Assembly: GCF_041914405.1 (NCBI RefSeq)
Contig: NZ_JAYSDK010000003.1
Coordinates: forward strand, 1-64,000
Source: Zoogloea sp041914405
GTDB taxonomy: Bacteria; Pseudomonadota; Gammaproteobacteria; Burkholderiales; Rhodocyclaceae
DNA: 64,000 bases
Direction: 5' to 3'
Position numbers and translations under genes: made by a program. Shown one piece after another: positions 53,182 through 62,228 of the stretch; positions within the stretch are counted from its first letter, which is position 1, and every line of letters begins with the position of its first letter. A model generated the notes under the pieces. It did no database searches, had not been told where the DNA came from, and was given only the letters and a program-made list of their open reading frames with translations.

Positions 53182-53258
53182 GATGATCTCCTAATTGTGC
53201 AGATTGCGCCGTGCCTTTTATGGCGCGGCGCCTGCTGCGGCGAACAACTCTAGGTGCG

Positions 53259-54140
53259 TTAGCGCAGGAGCGACAGCACGTTGTTGGGCATGCTGTTGGC
53301 CTGGGCCACCATGGCAGTGCCAGCTTGTTGCAGGATCTGGCCGCGGGTCATGTTGGCAGTTTCCTGGGCAAAGTCGGCATCCATGATGCGGCCGCGGGAC
53401 GACTTGGCGTTTTCGGAGGCGACTTGCAGGGTCTGCACGACCGACGCGAAACGGTTTTGCACGGCACCCCAGTTGGCGCGGGCAGTGTTCAGGGTGTCAA
53501 GCGCGGCATCGAGTGACGCAATGGCGGCTTGGGCATTTGTTGAGCCACTCCCGCCAATGGATGCAGCGGTAACGGCACCTGATGCACCTACCGAGGCAAT
53601 AATCGCCCCTGCTGTTGTCGATCCAAAAGAGGCGCTAGACAAGCCAACTTGACCGCTAGTTACAGAGATCGAGTCAGTGCTGGCCGTGCCTGCGCCAACT
53701 TGGAACGAAAAGCTTACCGCCGAAGTCAGCACACTCTGGCCATTGAAGGTAGTGCCACCCACGACGCGGGCAATTTCCTGGTTCAACTGCTGGAATTCGA
53801 GATCCAGGCTGGCGCGATCGCCGCTGGTGTAGGTGCCATTGGAGGCCTGAACCGCCAGTTCGCGCATCCGCTGCAGGTTGTCGGTGATGGCCTGCATCGC
53901 GCTTTCAGCGGTTTGTGCCATGGAGATGCCATCGTTGGCGTTGCGGATCGCAACGTCAAAGCCCTTGGCTTGGGCGTTCATGCGGTCGGCGATGGCCAGA
54001 CCGGCGGCGTCATCTGCTGCGCTGTTGATGCGCAGGCCAGAGGACAGGCGTTGAACGGCCTTGGACAGGCCTGCCTGGGATGCGGACAGATTGCGTTGCG
54101 CATTCAGCGACATCGCATTGGTGTTGATTGTGGCAGCCAT
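53259..54140 (-). CDS. fliC: Flagellin
   Basis: 293 residues. Conserved D0/D1 termini: INTNAMSLNAQRNLSASQAGLSKAVQRLSSGLRINSAADDAAGLAIADRM at the N-terminus (read in parts), and SRGRIMDADFAQETANMTRGQILQQAGTAMVAQANSMPNNVLSLLR at the C-terminus. The central domain (~145-210) is short and rich in Ser, Thr, Gly and Ala, with no Cys, offering O-glycosylation sites. Short flagellins of this form often carry glycans, and a glycosyltransferase gene lies directly upstream. It has its own sigma-28 promoter. Confidence 0.98.
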   Translation of the reverse strand: MAATINTNAMSLNAQRNLSASQAGLSKAVQRLSSGLRINSAADDAAGLAIADRMNAQAKGFDVAIRNANDGISMAQTAESAMQAITDNLQRMRELAVQASNGTYTSGDRASLDLEFQQLNQEIARVVGGTTFNGQSVLTSAVSFSFQVGAGTASTDSISVTSGQVGLSSASFGSTTAGAIIASVGASGAVTAASIGGSGSTNAQAAIASLDAALDTLNTARANWGAVQNRFASVVQTLQVASENAKSSRGRIMDADFAQETANMTRGQILQQAGTAMVAQANSMPNNVLSLLR

Positions 54141-54234
54141 TTTGGTTCTCCTTCATTCCGTTCAAGACATAAGCGTTCGGCCTAACTTTGGTTCGCCTTG
54201 CCCGGTGAGTGTAAGGCAACCGCCGTTGAGTCCA

Positions 54235-54261
54235 TTAACGGGATGAGCCGCAAAGACTTTA
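54235..54261 (-). promoter_or_regulatory. Sigma-28 (FliA) promoter of fliC
   Basis: On the minus strand TAAAGTCT (54261-54254), an 11-base spacer, then CCCGTTAA (54242-54235). The consensus is TAAAGTTT-N11-GCCGATAA, so 7/8 and 6/8 positions match with ideal spacing. It predicts a leader of about 88 bases before the flagellin ATG. The surrounding 286-base gap between the large glycosyltransferase gene and fliC is A+T-rich; I see no other feature there. Confidence 0.8.
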
Positions 54262-54426
54262 GAAAAATATGTTGACTTTTTTCAATTGTTTTTTTTTGCG
54301 ATTCTTGGCGGATTGCCGCTTGGCTAGTGATAGCGGCCAAAACACGCAAAGCTTTAGGGCGAAAATGCGACTTCGGCACATTTTTTCCAGCCATCGATAT
54401 GCCCGATGGCTGGAGTTGGACAACCG

Positions 54427-57400
54427 TCAGGAACCGTAGGCCGCGAACCAGCTCGCGGTGTGATTCTCCAGGATGAAGCCATCCTTGACCCATTGCTGGA
54501 GGGCCAGGCCGGCCTGTTTCAGGGCTTCCGGTTCCGCGAGCTGTTCGCGGATGGCGCGGATCCACAACTCGGGATCATTGCGCAGGCGTGTCACTGGAGC
54601 GTTCTGGTACGGGAAGATGTCCGTGCAGATCACCGGCCAGGCCATGATGCCGTATTCAAGCAGCCGCAGGTTGCTCTTGGCTTCGTTGAAAGGATGGATT
54701 TCCAGCGGGGCGATCGCCAGGTCCAGATCCATGGCGGCGAGGGCCTGGGGGTACTTGCGGTAGTCGAGCTCGTAGCCGCGGTCTTCACGGACGAAGGGCT
54801 TCAGCGCATCGGGGCACATGCCCATGAAGATCCAGTCCACCTCATCGGCCAGTGCTTCAACCACCGGGTAAATGAGCTCGAGGTCGCCGTGATGTTGCTG
54901 GGCGCCGGCCCAGCCGACACGGGGCTTGCTGCGAGGCTTCCGCGGTGGTGCCACGTCGCCCCACAGGGACCATTCCAGCGTGTTCGGCATGATCCGGATG
55001 TCCTCGATCATGTCGGCACACAGGTCAGCCAGGGGCAGCGTGCTGACGACGACACGATCCATCAGTGACAGGTTGCGGCGCAGACGCTGGCGCCCGTCCT
55101 TGTAGCCGTTCTTGTACATGGGGTGCTTCCTAGGCAAATCAATAACAAGATCGTCGAGCGTCAGGATTCGGCGCAGTTTGGGGAAATAGCGTGCATAGGC
55201 ATCAAGTGCCTCGCTCTGCATGTCATCAAGGGGTTGATGCATGATCAGAATGTCAGGCGCTGCACGGGCGATCTCGATAGGAGTCAGGATCCGCATGGAG
55301 AAGGCCTTCGGCGGCTCGCTGATCATGGTGTGTGCTAGGCCGGCCTGGCTGATGCTGCGCAAGGGGGCGCGCAGGCGGTATTCGCCTGCTCCACCCGGTA
55401 CCGGCGTGGCAAGAATACGCGGCCGGTCATGGAAATTTGTGTCCCAGTCGATGGGGGTGATGTGGTCCGGCTTGTAGGGGATTGCCAGGCTGAGGTTGCG
55501 GTTGTAGGCCGCATCGTTGGCTAGGCGTGACATCCACTGAGTGAACAGCGTGTCTGTGGCCTTTTGGCCGGCTTGCAGATCGACTAACTTGCCTTCCGGC
55601 TTGCGTTGCCGCGCAGCGAGGGAAACGCTGTTGTAGTGAACCAGCGTTGTATATGGCGTCCACACGATCTTGTGGCCTTGTTCGCCGGCGCGCAGGCAGA
55701 AATCGAGGGCACCATGGAAGAGTGGGTAGGTCCGGCCGTCAATTCCATTCAGCTGCACGAATATGCTGCGGCGTACCAGTAGCGCCGAACCACTTGCCGC
55801 GCTGAGGTTCTGATCGCACAGAGCGCGTCCCATGTAGCCTGGCTCGTCGATGTCGGCATTGTTGTTCCAGGGACTGCCCGCCACGCCGTACAGGCCGAGG
55901 ATAGTGCCGGCATCCTGCACCTTGGCCGTTTCGGGATAGGTCAGGCGGGGGGCCACGATGGCGACTTCCGGGCGCTGAGCGAAGGCCATCAGTCGATCAA
56001 GCCAGTCGTCCTGGACAATGTGGGTGTCGTTGTCGAGGAAGAACAGGTAGTCACCGGCAGCCGCTGAGGCGCCAGTATTCACGCTGGCAGCCCAGCTGAA
56101 CTCGCCCGGGCAGGAAAGCACTCGCGCAGGATGGCCCTGCGCATTTTCCTGCAGGGTGTTCAGATATTCGATGGTGTCCGGATCGCTGCTGTCGTTATCG
56201 ACAACGATGATTTCGTAGTTCGGATAGCTCGTCCGCTCCTCGATGCCTTCGATGAGGGGGCGCAGATACTCTTCCCTGTCCCGCGTCGGAATGATGATGC
56301 TGACGAGCGGTACGTTGGGCCACTGATACTGGACCCGCCGGGTACCGAACACGGCGCCATCAAGGACGTCGGCGGTGAGTGCGCGCCGGGCCAGGTGGTC
56401 CTGCAGGGCGCTTTTTTCGGCTTCGGGGGAGAGGGAGCGTCGGGTCTGCCGGGACAGGTGGGCGAGAACCTGGCTGATATGACCGACTGCGTGCTCCCCT
56501 TCCTGGTCGAGGACGCGCAGGGACAGGTCGTAGTTCTCGGCCCCCCTGTGCGTGCCGTAGCGGCCGCTGGACAAGAAGCTTTCCTTGGCTACCAGCACCA
56601 GGCTGCCGAAGTAGGCCTGGGAGCGCAGCAGGTCGAGATTGACGTCGGGCTTGAACAGCGGGTCGGTGTAGCTGCCGTCTTCCTGCAGCGTGTCCTCGTC
56701 GCAGTAGATGAGCTTCCAGTCGGGGCGGGCGTTGATGTAGTCGGCGATGACCTGCAGCGCATGGGGTTCGAGGACCAGTCCGGGTTCGATACGGGCGAGC
56801 CAGGTGCCGGGCGAGGCCGCGGCCATCTCGTCGACCACGTAGTCGATGTGGGCTGCGTCGCGCAGGGATAGCCACTGTACGTTGGGCGCATCGGCGAGGC
56901 CTTCCGGTGCAGGCAGGTCCGTGACGACGGTCAGCAGCCAGTTGGTGTAGAGCTGGGTCGGGAGGCTGTCCAGCGTGTCGGCCAGCAGCGATTCCTCGCC
57001 AGGGTACAGCGCAAGCAGCAGGTGGATGCCTGGTTGCTGGTTCCAGGTGAGCACCATCCGTTCGGCGAGGACCTGGGCATCGATTTCCTGGAGTGTCTGG
57101 CGCGAGCGCCAGACGGCGTAGTTGTGCCGGTCGGTTTCTTCGTTTGTCCTGTCGTCCTTGGACGAAGCCCCGTTCTTGTCGGCGTTGCTGGGGGCGTTCG
57201 TCGCGGCCTTGCGAGCCTCTTCGAAGCGTGCGAGCAATTGTGAGCGGGCCTGGCGGATGTCTACGTCGCGAGTGGGGTGCTGAGCGTAAACGGCCTGGTA
57301 GAGTTCCGGCAGGCGGCCCCGTTCCCGATCCAGCATGTGGCTGCCGGCTGCGTTGAGGCGGGTGCGTACCTCGACGGTGGTGCGGTGGATGTGGCAGAAA

Positions 57401-58884
57401 GGCAGGACGTCCGACAGGCGCAGCAGGAATTCCCAGTCCTCAAGAGCGGGTAAAGATTCGTTGAAACCGCCTATCTGGTCGATGATTGCGCGCGGATGAC
57501 TGAAGGTGTTGACCGGGATGAAGTTCTGCACCGCCAGACGATCCGCCGAGAATTCCTCATGGACCAGGGGGTTGCCGCGGCTGTGCTCGACACGTCGCCG
57601 GCCTTCGAGGCTTTCATTGACGTAGTCTGCATCCACGTAGATGACATGGCCGGGATGTGATTCGATGGCGCTGGCAAGGGTTTCCAGATGCTCGGGCAGC
57701 ATCAGGTCATCATCATCCAGGTACACTACGTGCTGACCGCGGGCCAGTTTCAGGCCGGAGTTGCGGGCGGCGCTCAAACCCTTGTTGATCCCGTGCCGTA
57801 TCAGTGAAATCGGAGCCGAAAACTGGTTCAGTAGGTGCTCTACGGGTTCGCCACAGTCGTTGACGAGGATGACTTCGAAGTCCTGGAAGGTTTGCTCATC
57901 GATGCTGCGCAGCGTGTCAATGAGGAGTAGCGGGCGGTTGAAGGTCGTGACAATGATGCTGAACAGCGGTTCTGTGCCGCCCGCATGGTTCGAGCGGGGA
58001 AAGAGCAGGTGTCTGATGGCTTCGCCGCGTGGCGCGTACTTGGCCTGAACGTCCGGCGGATAGCTTGCGAGGCGCCGTTCGTAGTGTTCCCATACTGGTG
58101 TGGCAGCCTTCTGCAAGCGTCGGCGGGCCGCCTGGTCGGCGAGATTCAGTTCCAGGATGCTGACGTGTTCGGCAAGGGGTTTGTCGGAGCGGTAAAAGTC
58201 CTGGGACACCTGGCCGCCATGGATACGGTAGCCGAGGGTGGCCTGCCGGAGGAAAATGAAATCGGGCGCAGTCCGGGCGATGCGTGTCCACAGTTCCCAG
58301 TCGCCGGCGGTCATGTCGGGGGCGTGTACATGGCCATCCGGCCGACGGACCCGATCGAGGACGCTGCGCCGTAACATCACGGCCGATGGCGTGATGTAAT
58401 TGTCGTGGATCAGCAGGTCGACGACTTCGTCCCGATGGCCGAAATAGGAATGGGGCGGGTGTCCCGGATGGTCGGCGTGGCGGATCAGATCGCCGTTCTC
58501 GTCGATCCAGTTGCATTGCGTGTACGCCAGCGACGATTCAGGGTGCAGTTCGAGGGCGGCGAACAGGGATGCCAGATGCCCGGGATACACGAGGTCATCG
58601 GAGCCGAGCACCACGACGTAACGCCCGCTGCCCGAATCGACGCAGCGGTTGTAGTTGCCCATCATCCCCAGGTTCTGCTCATTGACAGAGAAGCTGAAGC
58701 GCGGGTCCGACGTGTAGCGCTCAAAGATGGCGACCGAATCGTCGGAAGAGCAGTCATCGAAAACGATCAGCTCCAGCGCCACCCCGGTTTCGGCCAGCAC
58801 CGATTCGATGGTGTGGGAAATGAAGCGCGCATTGTTGTAGGACATGATGGCGACCGTGATGTCGGGTCGCTGGCTGTGGGACAT
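54427..58884 (-). CDS. Giant multi-domain glycosyltransferase next to flagellin
   Basis: 1485 residues from the ATG at 58884 (MSHSQRPDITVAIMSYNNARF). Domains in order: GT2 at ~8-240 (VVLGSDD), GT2 at ~300-540 (SIIVTTFNRPLLLIDTLRSIDEQTF, VYLDDDD), a further GT2-like segment at ~640-840 (LIYCDEDTLQEDGSYTDPLFKPD), GT2 at ~855-1120 (VSIIIPTRDREEYLRPLIEG, FFLDNDTH), and a C-terminal GT-B-like domain from ~1150 (MPNTLEWSLWGD, GWAGAQQHHGDL, NLRLLEYGIMAWPVICTD). It appears able to add several sugars in sequence. The first three resemble enzymes that build rhamnose- or deoxyhexose-containing chains. It is the last gene of the glycan operon; its flagellin role is inferred from position. Confidence 0.9.
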   Translation of the reverse strand: MSHSQRPDITVAIMSYNNARFISHTIESVLAETGVALELIVFDDCSSDDSVAIFERYTSDPRFSFSVNEQNLGMMGNYNRCVDSGSGRYVVVLGSDDLVYPGHLASLFAALELHPESSLAYTQCNWIDENGDLIRHADHPGHPPHSYFGHRDEVVDLLIHDNYITPSAVMLRRSVLDRVRRPDGHVHAPDMTAGDWELWTRIARTAPDFIFLRQATLGYRIHGGQVSQDFYRSDKPLAEHVSILELNLADQAARRRLQKAATPVWEHYERRLASYPPDVQAKYAPRGEAIRHLLFPRSNHAGGTEPLFSIIVTTFNRPLLLIDTLRSIDEQTFQDFEVILVNDCGEPVEHLLNQFSAPISLIRHGINKGLSAARNSGLKLARGQHVVYLDDDDLMLPEHLETLASAIESHPGHVIYVDADYVNESLEGRRRVEHSRGNPLVHEEFSADRLAVQNFIPVNTFSHPRAIIDQIGGFNESLPALEDWEFLLRLSDVLPFCHIHRTTVEVRTRLNAAGSHMLDRERGRLPELYQAVYAQHPTRDVDIRQARSQLLARFEEARKAATNAPSNADKNGASSKDDRTNEETDRHNYAVWRSRQTLQEIDAQVLAERMVLTWNQQPGIHLLLALYPGEESLLADTLDSLPTQLYTNWLLTVVTDLPAPEGLADAPNVQWLSLRDAAHIDYVVDEMAAASPGTWLARIEPGLVLEPHALQVIADYINARPDWKLIYCDEDTLQEDGSYTDPLFKPDVNLDLLRSQAYFGSLVLVAKESFLSSGRYGTHRGAENYDLSLRVLDQEGEHAVGHISQVLAHLSRQTRRSLSPEAEKSALQDHLARRALTADVLDGAVFGTRRVQYQWPNVPLVSIIIPTRDREEYLRPLIEGIEERTSYPNYEIIVVDNDSSDPDTIEYLNTLQENAQGHPARVLSCPGEFSWAASVNTGASAAAGDYLFFLDNDTHIVQDDWLDRLMAFAQRPEVAIVAPRLTYPETAKVQDAGTILGLYGVAGSPWNNNADIDEPGYMGRALCDQNLSAASGSALLVRRSIFVQLNGIDGRTYPLFHGALDFCLRAGEQGHKIVWTPYTTLVHYNSVSLAARQRKPEGKLVDLQAGQKATDTLFTQWMSRLANDAAYNRNLSLAIPYKPDHITPIDWDTNFHDRPRILATPVPGGAGEYRLRAPLRSISQAGLAHTMISEPPKAFSMRILTPIEIARAAPDILIMHQPLDDMQSEALDAYARYFPKLRRILTLDDLVIDLPRKHPMYKNGYKDGRQRLRRNLSLMDRVVVSTLPLADLCADMIEDIRIMPNTLEWSLWGDVAPPRKPRSKPRVGWAGAQQHHGDLELIYPVVEALADEVDWIFMGMCPDALKPFVREDRGYELDYRKYPQALAAMDLDLAIAPLEIHPFNEAKSNLRLLEYGIMAWPVICTDIFPYQNAPVTRLRNDPELWIRAIREQLAEPEALKQAGLALQQWVKDGFILENHTASWFAAYGS

Positions 58885-58903
58885 GGTGGGTACCTGCGCA
58901 AAA

Positions 58904-59974
58904 TTAACGCTGATGTTTGGCGGCTGACCGCGCTTCAAGGAGGGGGAGGGCGTGTTCGACGAAGCTGGCTTCGCTGGTGCCGACATTGAACAGCAGGTAA
59001 TCCCTGAATCCGGAAATCTGGCCCTGCAGGAAGCCGGAGTGGCGGTGGGCCGCCTGGATTGCTGGTGCCAGTGCATCCAGATCCCTGACGACCAGGCCGA
59101 TGTTCTCGCGGCGTTCGAACTGGATGCCCTTCTTGCCTTCCTCGGAGGCCGGATCGGGGGCGAAGAACAGGGCCGGCCGGCCGAAGGTGAAGGCGTAGGT
59201 GAAGCCGGTGCCCGAGATGTCGGTGAGCATCAGGTGGCTCTGCGCGTAGGTCTCGAAGTAGTTGCCCGAACGGTCCAGGGCGAACAGGGGATGGCCATCG
59301 AACTGACTGACGATGCCTTCGACTTCTTCGCGGTCCTGGTCACGCCAGGATTCCATGTGGGGACGGAAGACGACCTTGACGCCGGCGTCGGTCAGGCTGC
59401 CGATGATCTTGCGCCCGTATTGGCCGACCACTGAAAAACGGCTGTTGATGTAGTAGCCGTGGGTCGGGGCGAAGACCACGGTAAGGGGGCTCTCCGGCGG
59501 AATGAGGCCGGAGGCCTGCAATTGCCGGCGCTGGCCGTCGAGCTTTGGATAGCCGACCCGCAGCAGCAGTTTGTCGGCAAGGTTCCGCCGCCGCACCAGT
59601 GCCTCGAATTCTTCGATGTGGTGGCGTCCGGCGCAGACGATGGCATCGTAGTGGTCGAACATGCCTTCGTCGTAAACGCCTTCGAGGCTGGTCAGAGATA
59701 CCAGGAAGTGCACGCGCAGCGCACCGCGGGGGAAATGGGCCGCCTGGGCGACGAGGGGGGTGAGGTACAGGGACGCGCTTTCCTGGCCTACCGCTTCCAG
59801 CGGCACGTCGAAACGATAGTCGATGCCGTTAGTCAGCGGGCCGGGCATGGAGGTGGCCGGGAAGGCATTCAGCCAGCGCACGTGCCAGCCGCGCGCGGCC
59901 AGCATGGCGGGAATCTCGCCGAGATTGAAAACATGCGAGACGTGGTAGCAGTAGCAGACGACGGAGCGGCTCAT
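58904..59974 (-). CDS. CDP-glycerol glycerophosphotransferase-like glycan enzyme
   Basis: 356 residues with a GT-B-like fold. The C-terminal half has VVFAPTHGYYINSRF, VVFRPHMESW and HLMLTDISGTGFTYAFTFGRPALFFAPD, which match the conserved His-rich and LTDxS motifs of the TagF/TagB-like CDP-glycerol:polyol phosphate transferase family. Gram-negative homologues act in capsule or LPS modification. Its ATG overlaps the stop of the acetyltransferase-isomerase gene (ATGA), and its stop lies 19 bases before the giant glycosyltransferase. No CDP-glycerol synthesis gene is nearby, so the donor may differ. Confidence 0.78.
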   Translation of the reverse strand: MSRSVVCYCYHVSHVFNLGEIPAMLAARGWHVRWLNAFPATSMPGPLTNGIDYRFDVPLEAVGQESASLYLTPLVAQAAHFPRGALRVHFLVSLTSLEGVYDEGMFDHYDAIVCAGRHHIEEFEALVRRRNLADKLLLRVGYPKLDGQRRQLQASGLIPPESPLTVVFAPTHGYYINSRFSVVGQYGRKIIGSLTDAGVKVVFRPHMESWRDQDREEVEGIVSQFDGHPLFALDRSGNYFETYAQSHLMLTDISGTGFTYAFTFGRPALFFAPDPASEEGKKGIQFERRENIGLVVRDLDALAPAIQAAHRHSGFLQGQISGFRDYLLFNVGTSEASFVEHALPLLEARSAAKHQR

Positions 59975-60909
59975 GCTGCATCTCCCGCGACGGTCACCTG
60001 TTCGAGGAACTCGTCGTAATTGCGGATGTAGTCCGCGGCGTCATATTCGTGGGAGGCGAACACCAGCAGGACGGCATCGGCTGAATAGGCGTACTGGCTG
60101 GCCCAGGTCATCGGGGGCAGATACAGCCCCTTGTTGCTGCAGTTGAGCAGGAACTCCTGGCGGTCCCGGCCATCGTCCGCGACGACCCGTACGCTGCCCT
60201 TCGTGCAGATCAGAAACTGTTCGCAGGCCTTGTGGGCGTGCTCGCCGCGCACGTCGCGGCTGGGAACGTCGAAGACCATGAAGTAGCGGCGCGGCAGGAA
60301 CGGGATGTCGGTGGCAAAGTTGCCGACCGTCAGGCTGCCACGCATGTCCTGATGGCGAGGAAATTCCTTCAGGAAGACGCCACGGACCCGCGACTGGGCG
60401 TGTTCGGGCGTGCTGTCCGCGCGGGCGGTGACACCTTCTGCGGTGGTCGTCGTGTAGCCGACGATACGCGCCGGGTTGCCGACCACGATGGCGTAGGGCG
60501 GGACCGAATGAGTGACGACCGATCCGGCGCCGACCATCGCGTATTGCCCGATGGTCAGTCCAGGCAGGATCGTGGCATTGGCGCCGATGGACGCATTGTG
60601 CTCGATGACGGTCTGAGAGAAGCGTGCGGGCTGGCGCTTGCTGCGAGGGAAGGGGTCGTTCGTGAAGGTGGCGTTGGGGCCGATGAAAACATCGTTGCCG
60701 ACGCGCAGGCCGTCCCACAACTGCACGCCGCACTTGACCGTCACGCGGTCGCCGAGCACGACGTCGTTCTCAATGAAGACGCTGTCGCAGATGTTGCAGT
60801 CGGCACCGATGCTGGCGCCGGGCAGAACGTGCGCAAACGCCCAGATCCGCGTTCCCGCCCCGATCCGGGGGCTTTCGCAGATCCCTTGCGGATGAATGAA
60901 ATGGCTCAC
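59971..60909 (-). CDS. Bifunctional N-acetyltransferase / dTDP-sugar 3,4-ketoisomerase (WxcM/FdtD type)
   Basis: 312 residues from a GTG at 60909 that overlaps the upstream stop (GTGA). The N-terminal ~170 residues are left-handed beta-helix hexapeptide repeats (IGADCNICDSVFIENDVVLGD, VFIGPNATFTNDPFPRS, IGANATILPGLTIGQYAMVGAGSVV, IVVGNPARIVG), an acetyl-CoA-dependent N-acetyltransferase. The C-terminal ~135 residues are a FdtA/QdtA-like cupin (PSRDVRGEHAHKACEQFLIC, YLPPMTWASQYAYSADAVLLV). In Xanthomonas WxcM and Shewanella FdtD this fusion makes 3-acetamido-3,6-dideoxyhexoses (Fuc3NAc/Qui3NAc). The required 3-aminotransferase is the next gene upstream, giving two of the later steps; RmlA/RmlB are not in the window. 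Confidence 0.93.
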   Translation of the reverse strand: MSHFIHPQGICESPRIGAGTRIWAFAHVLPGASIGADCNICDSVFIENDVVLGDRVTVKCGVQLWDGLRVGNDVFIGPNATFTNDPFPRSKRQPARFSQTVIEHNASIGANATILPGLTIGQYAMVGAGSVVTHSVPPYAIVVGNPARIVGYTTTTAEGVTARADSTPEHAQSRVRGVFLKEFPRHQDMRGSLTVGNFATDIPFLPRRYFMVFDVPSRDVRGEHAHKACEQFLICTKGSVRVVADDGRDRQEFLLNCSNKGLYLPPMTWASQYAYSADAVLLVFASHEYDAADYIRNYDEFLEQVTVAGDAA

Positions 60910-62018
60910 GTTGTCGATTCCTTCTGGGAGGCGATCCGGCAGGCCTGGATCACGGTGGCGACCTCCTCGTCGCTCATTTCGGGGAAGCAGGGCAGGCTCA
61001 GGATCTCTCGCGCGGCGGCCTCGGTGACGGGCAATGCCGGGCGGGCCTCGCCGGCGTACGCGGGCTGGAGGTGGTCTGGAACCGGATAGTGAACGTCGCT
61101 GCCGATCTGGTGCGCCTGCAGCACGTTCTGCACCACTTCCCTTTGCAGGGGGCGCACCACGCACAGGTGGGCCACGTCATCTTCGGCAGGCGTAGGCGGA
61201 AGCTGCCAGCCGATATTCTGGAGGCCCGCCCGGTAGCGGGAAACGATGTCCCGGCGGCGCTGGTTCCAGGCGTCCAGATGGGGAAGCTTGACGCGCAGCA
61301 CGGCCGCCTGGATCTCGTCCAGGCGGCTGTTGCGTCCGCCGGCTTCGCGGCACTCGTATTTCTGCGTGGCCCAGCCGTACTGGCGCAGGTGCCGGACGTG
61401 GGCCAGCCGCTCGGTATCCTGCCCGGTCACCAAGCCGCCGTCGCCGAGAGCGCCGAGATTCTTGGTCGGGTAGAAGCTGAAGGCGGCCAGATCGCCCCAG
61501 GCGCCGGCGGCGCGTCCATGCCGGCGGGCGCCGTGGGCCTGGGCACAGTCCTCGATGACCGGGATGCCGTGCTGGCGAGCGAAGGGGACGATTTGCTCCA
61601 CGTCAGCCATCCGGCCGTACAGGTGGGTTACGACGATGGCGGCAGTTGCCGGGGTGATGGCCGCGGCGAGCAGGCTCGGGTCCATTAGCAGCGAGTCGGC
61701 CAGGACATCCACATAGACGGGTGCTGCGCCGGCCGCGCGGATTGCGGTGCTGGCATACATGCCGGCGTTGGCGACGGTGATCACTTCCCGGCCCGGTCCG
61801 GCGCCGGCGGCACGCAGGGCCAGTTCGAGCGCGTCGGTTCCGTTGCCGACGCCGACAGCGTCCGGCGCGCCGAGGTAGGCCGCAAACTCCTGTTCGAAAG
61901 CCTTGTTTTCCGGGCCGAGGACGTAATAGCCGCGTTCGAGGACCCGCCCGATGGCTGCCCGCAATTCGGCGTCGAGCGGGGCGTTGTGGCGCTTCAGGTC
62001 GTTAATTGGCAATGTCAT
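60906..62018 (-). CDS. DegT/DnrJ/StrS aminotransferase (FdtB/QdtB-like sugar 3-aminotransferase)
   Basis: 370 residues, PLP-dependent. The family N-terminus is INDLKRHNAPLDAELRAAIGRVLERGYYVLGPENKAFEQEFAAYLG, read in parts. VGVGNGTDALELALRA binds PLP phosphate; VIEDCAQAHGA and FSFYPTKNLGALGDGG include the Schiff-base Lys. It is followed directly by the ketoisomerase/acetyltransferase gene (4-base overlap), so it most likely aminates the dTDP-3-keto-6-deoxyhexose made by that isomerase. Its start overlaps the end of the gene remnant at 62002-62178. Confidence 0.93.
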   Translation of the reverse strand: MTLPINDLKRHNAPLDAELRAAIGRVLERGYYVLGPENKAFEQEFAAYLGAPDAVGVGNGTDALELALRAAGAGPGREVITVANAGMYASTAIRAAGAAPVYVDVLADSLLMDPSLLAAAITPATAAIVVTHLYGRMADVEQIVPFARQHGIPVIEDCAQAHGARRHGRAAGAWGDLAAFSFYPTKNLGALGDGGLVTGQDTERLAHVRHLRQYGWATQKYECREAGGRNSRLDEIQAAVLRVKLPHLDAWNQRRRDIVSRYRAGLQNIGWQLPPTPAEDDVAHLCVVRPLQREVVQNVLQAHQIGSDVHYPVPDHLQPAYAGEARPALPVTEAAAREILSLPCFPEMSDEEVATVIQACRIASQKESTT

Positions 62019-62178
62019 GGAAATCGATGTCGGAGTAGGCGTCGAGATAGCTGGCCGAATCGACTTCGCCCCACGGGCCGACGGCCGGGACGGTGCCGAT
62101 GAAGAGCAGGGTCAAATTGTAATTCGAGAAATATATTGCTGCGGTATTTTGGACAGGCTGAAGATAGGGCTCATGTAC
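62002..62178 (-). pseudogene. 3' remnant of an unidentified gene at the edge of a foreign-looking segment
   Basis: A 58-codon open stretch ending in TAA (62004-62002), with no convincing start: only a TTG at 62115, and a stop at 62181-62179 closes it. Its 3' ~38 codons look coding (LLFIGTVPAVGPWGEVDSAS, YLDAYSDIDFHDIAN) and its stop overlaps the aminotransferase start by 17 bases, as operon genes here do. Beyond about 62120 the DNA becomes clearly A+T-richer. I read it as the C-terminus of a former operon gene cut by an insertion or recombination. I do not recognise the family. A tiny real gene starting at TTG is the alternative. Confidence 0.5.
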
Positions 62179-62228
62179 TCAGAGAATCATATAGCTTTCG
62201 AACAGGTCGCTGCAAAACTGCTCAGTAT

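Noticed and set aside
53182..53258. Possible sigma-54 promoter (GGCACGGCGCAATC) ahead of flaG
   Set aside because: The -24 GG is present but no GC stands at the required 10-base spacing.
58885..59076. Extended start of the large glycosyltransferase
   Set aside because: The upstream codons lie in the preceding gene and look random; the Met at 58884 begins the GT2 fold.
60910..61164. N-terminal extension of the acetyltransferase/isomerase to 397 residues
   Set aside because: It overlaps the aminotransferase C-terminus in another frame and has no family similarity; the GTG at 60909 gives a GTGA coupling.
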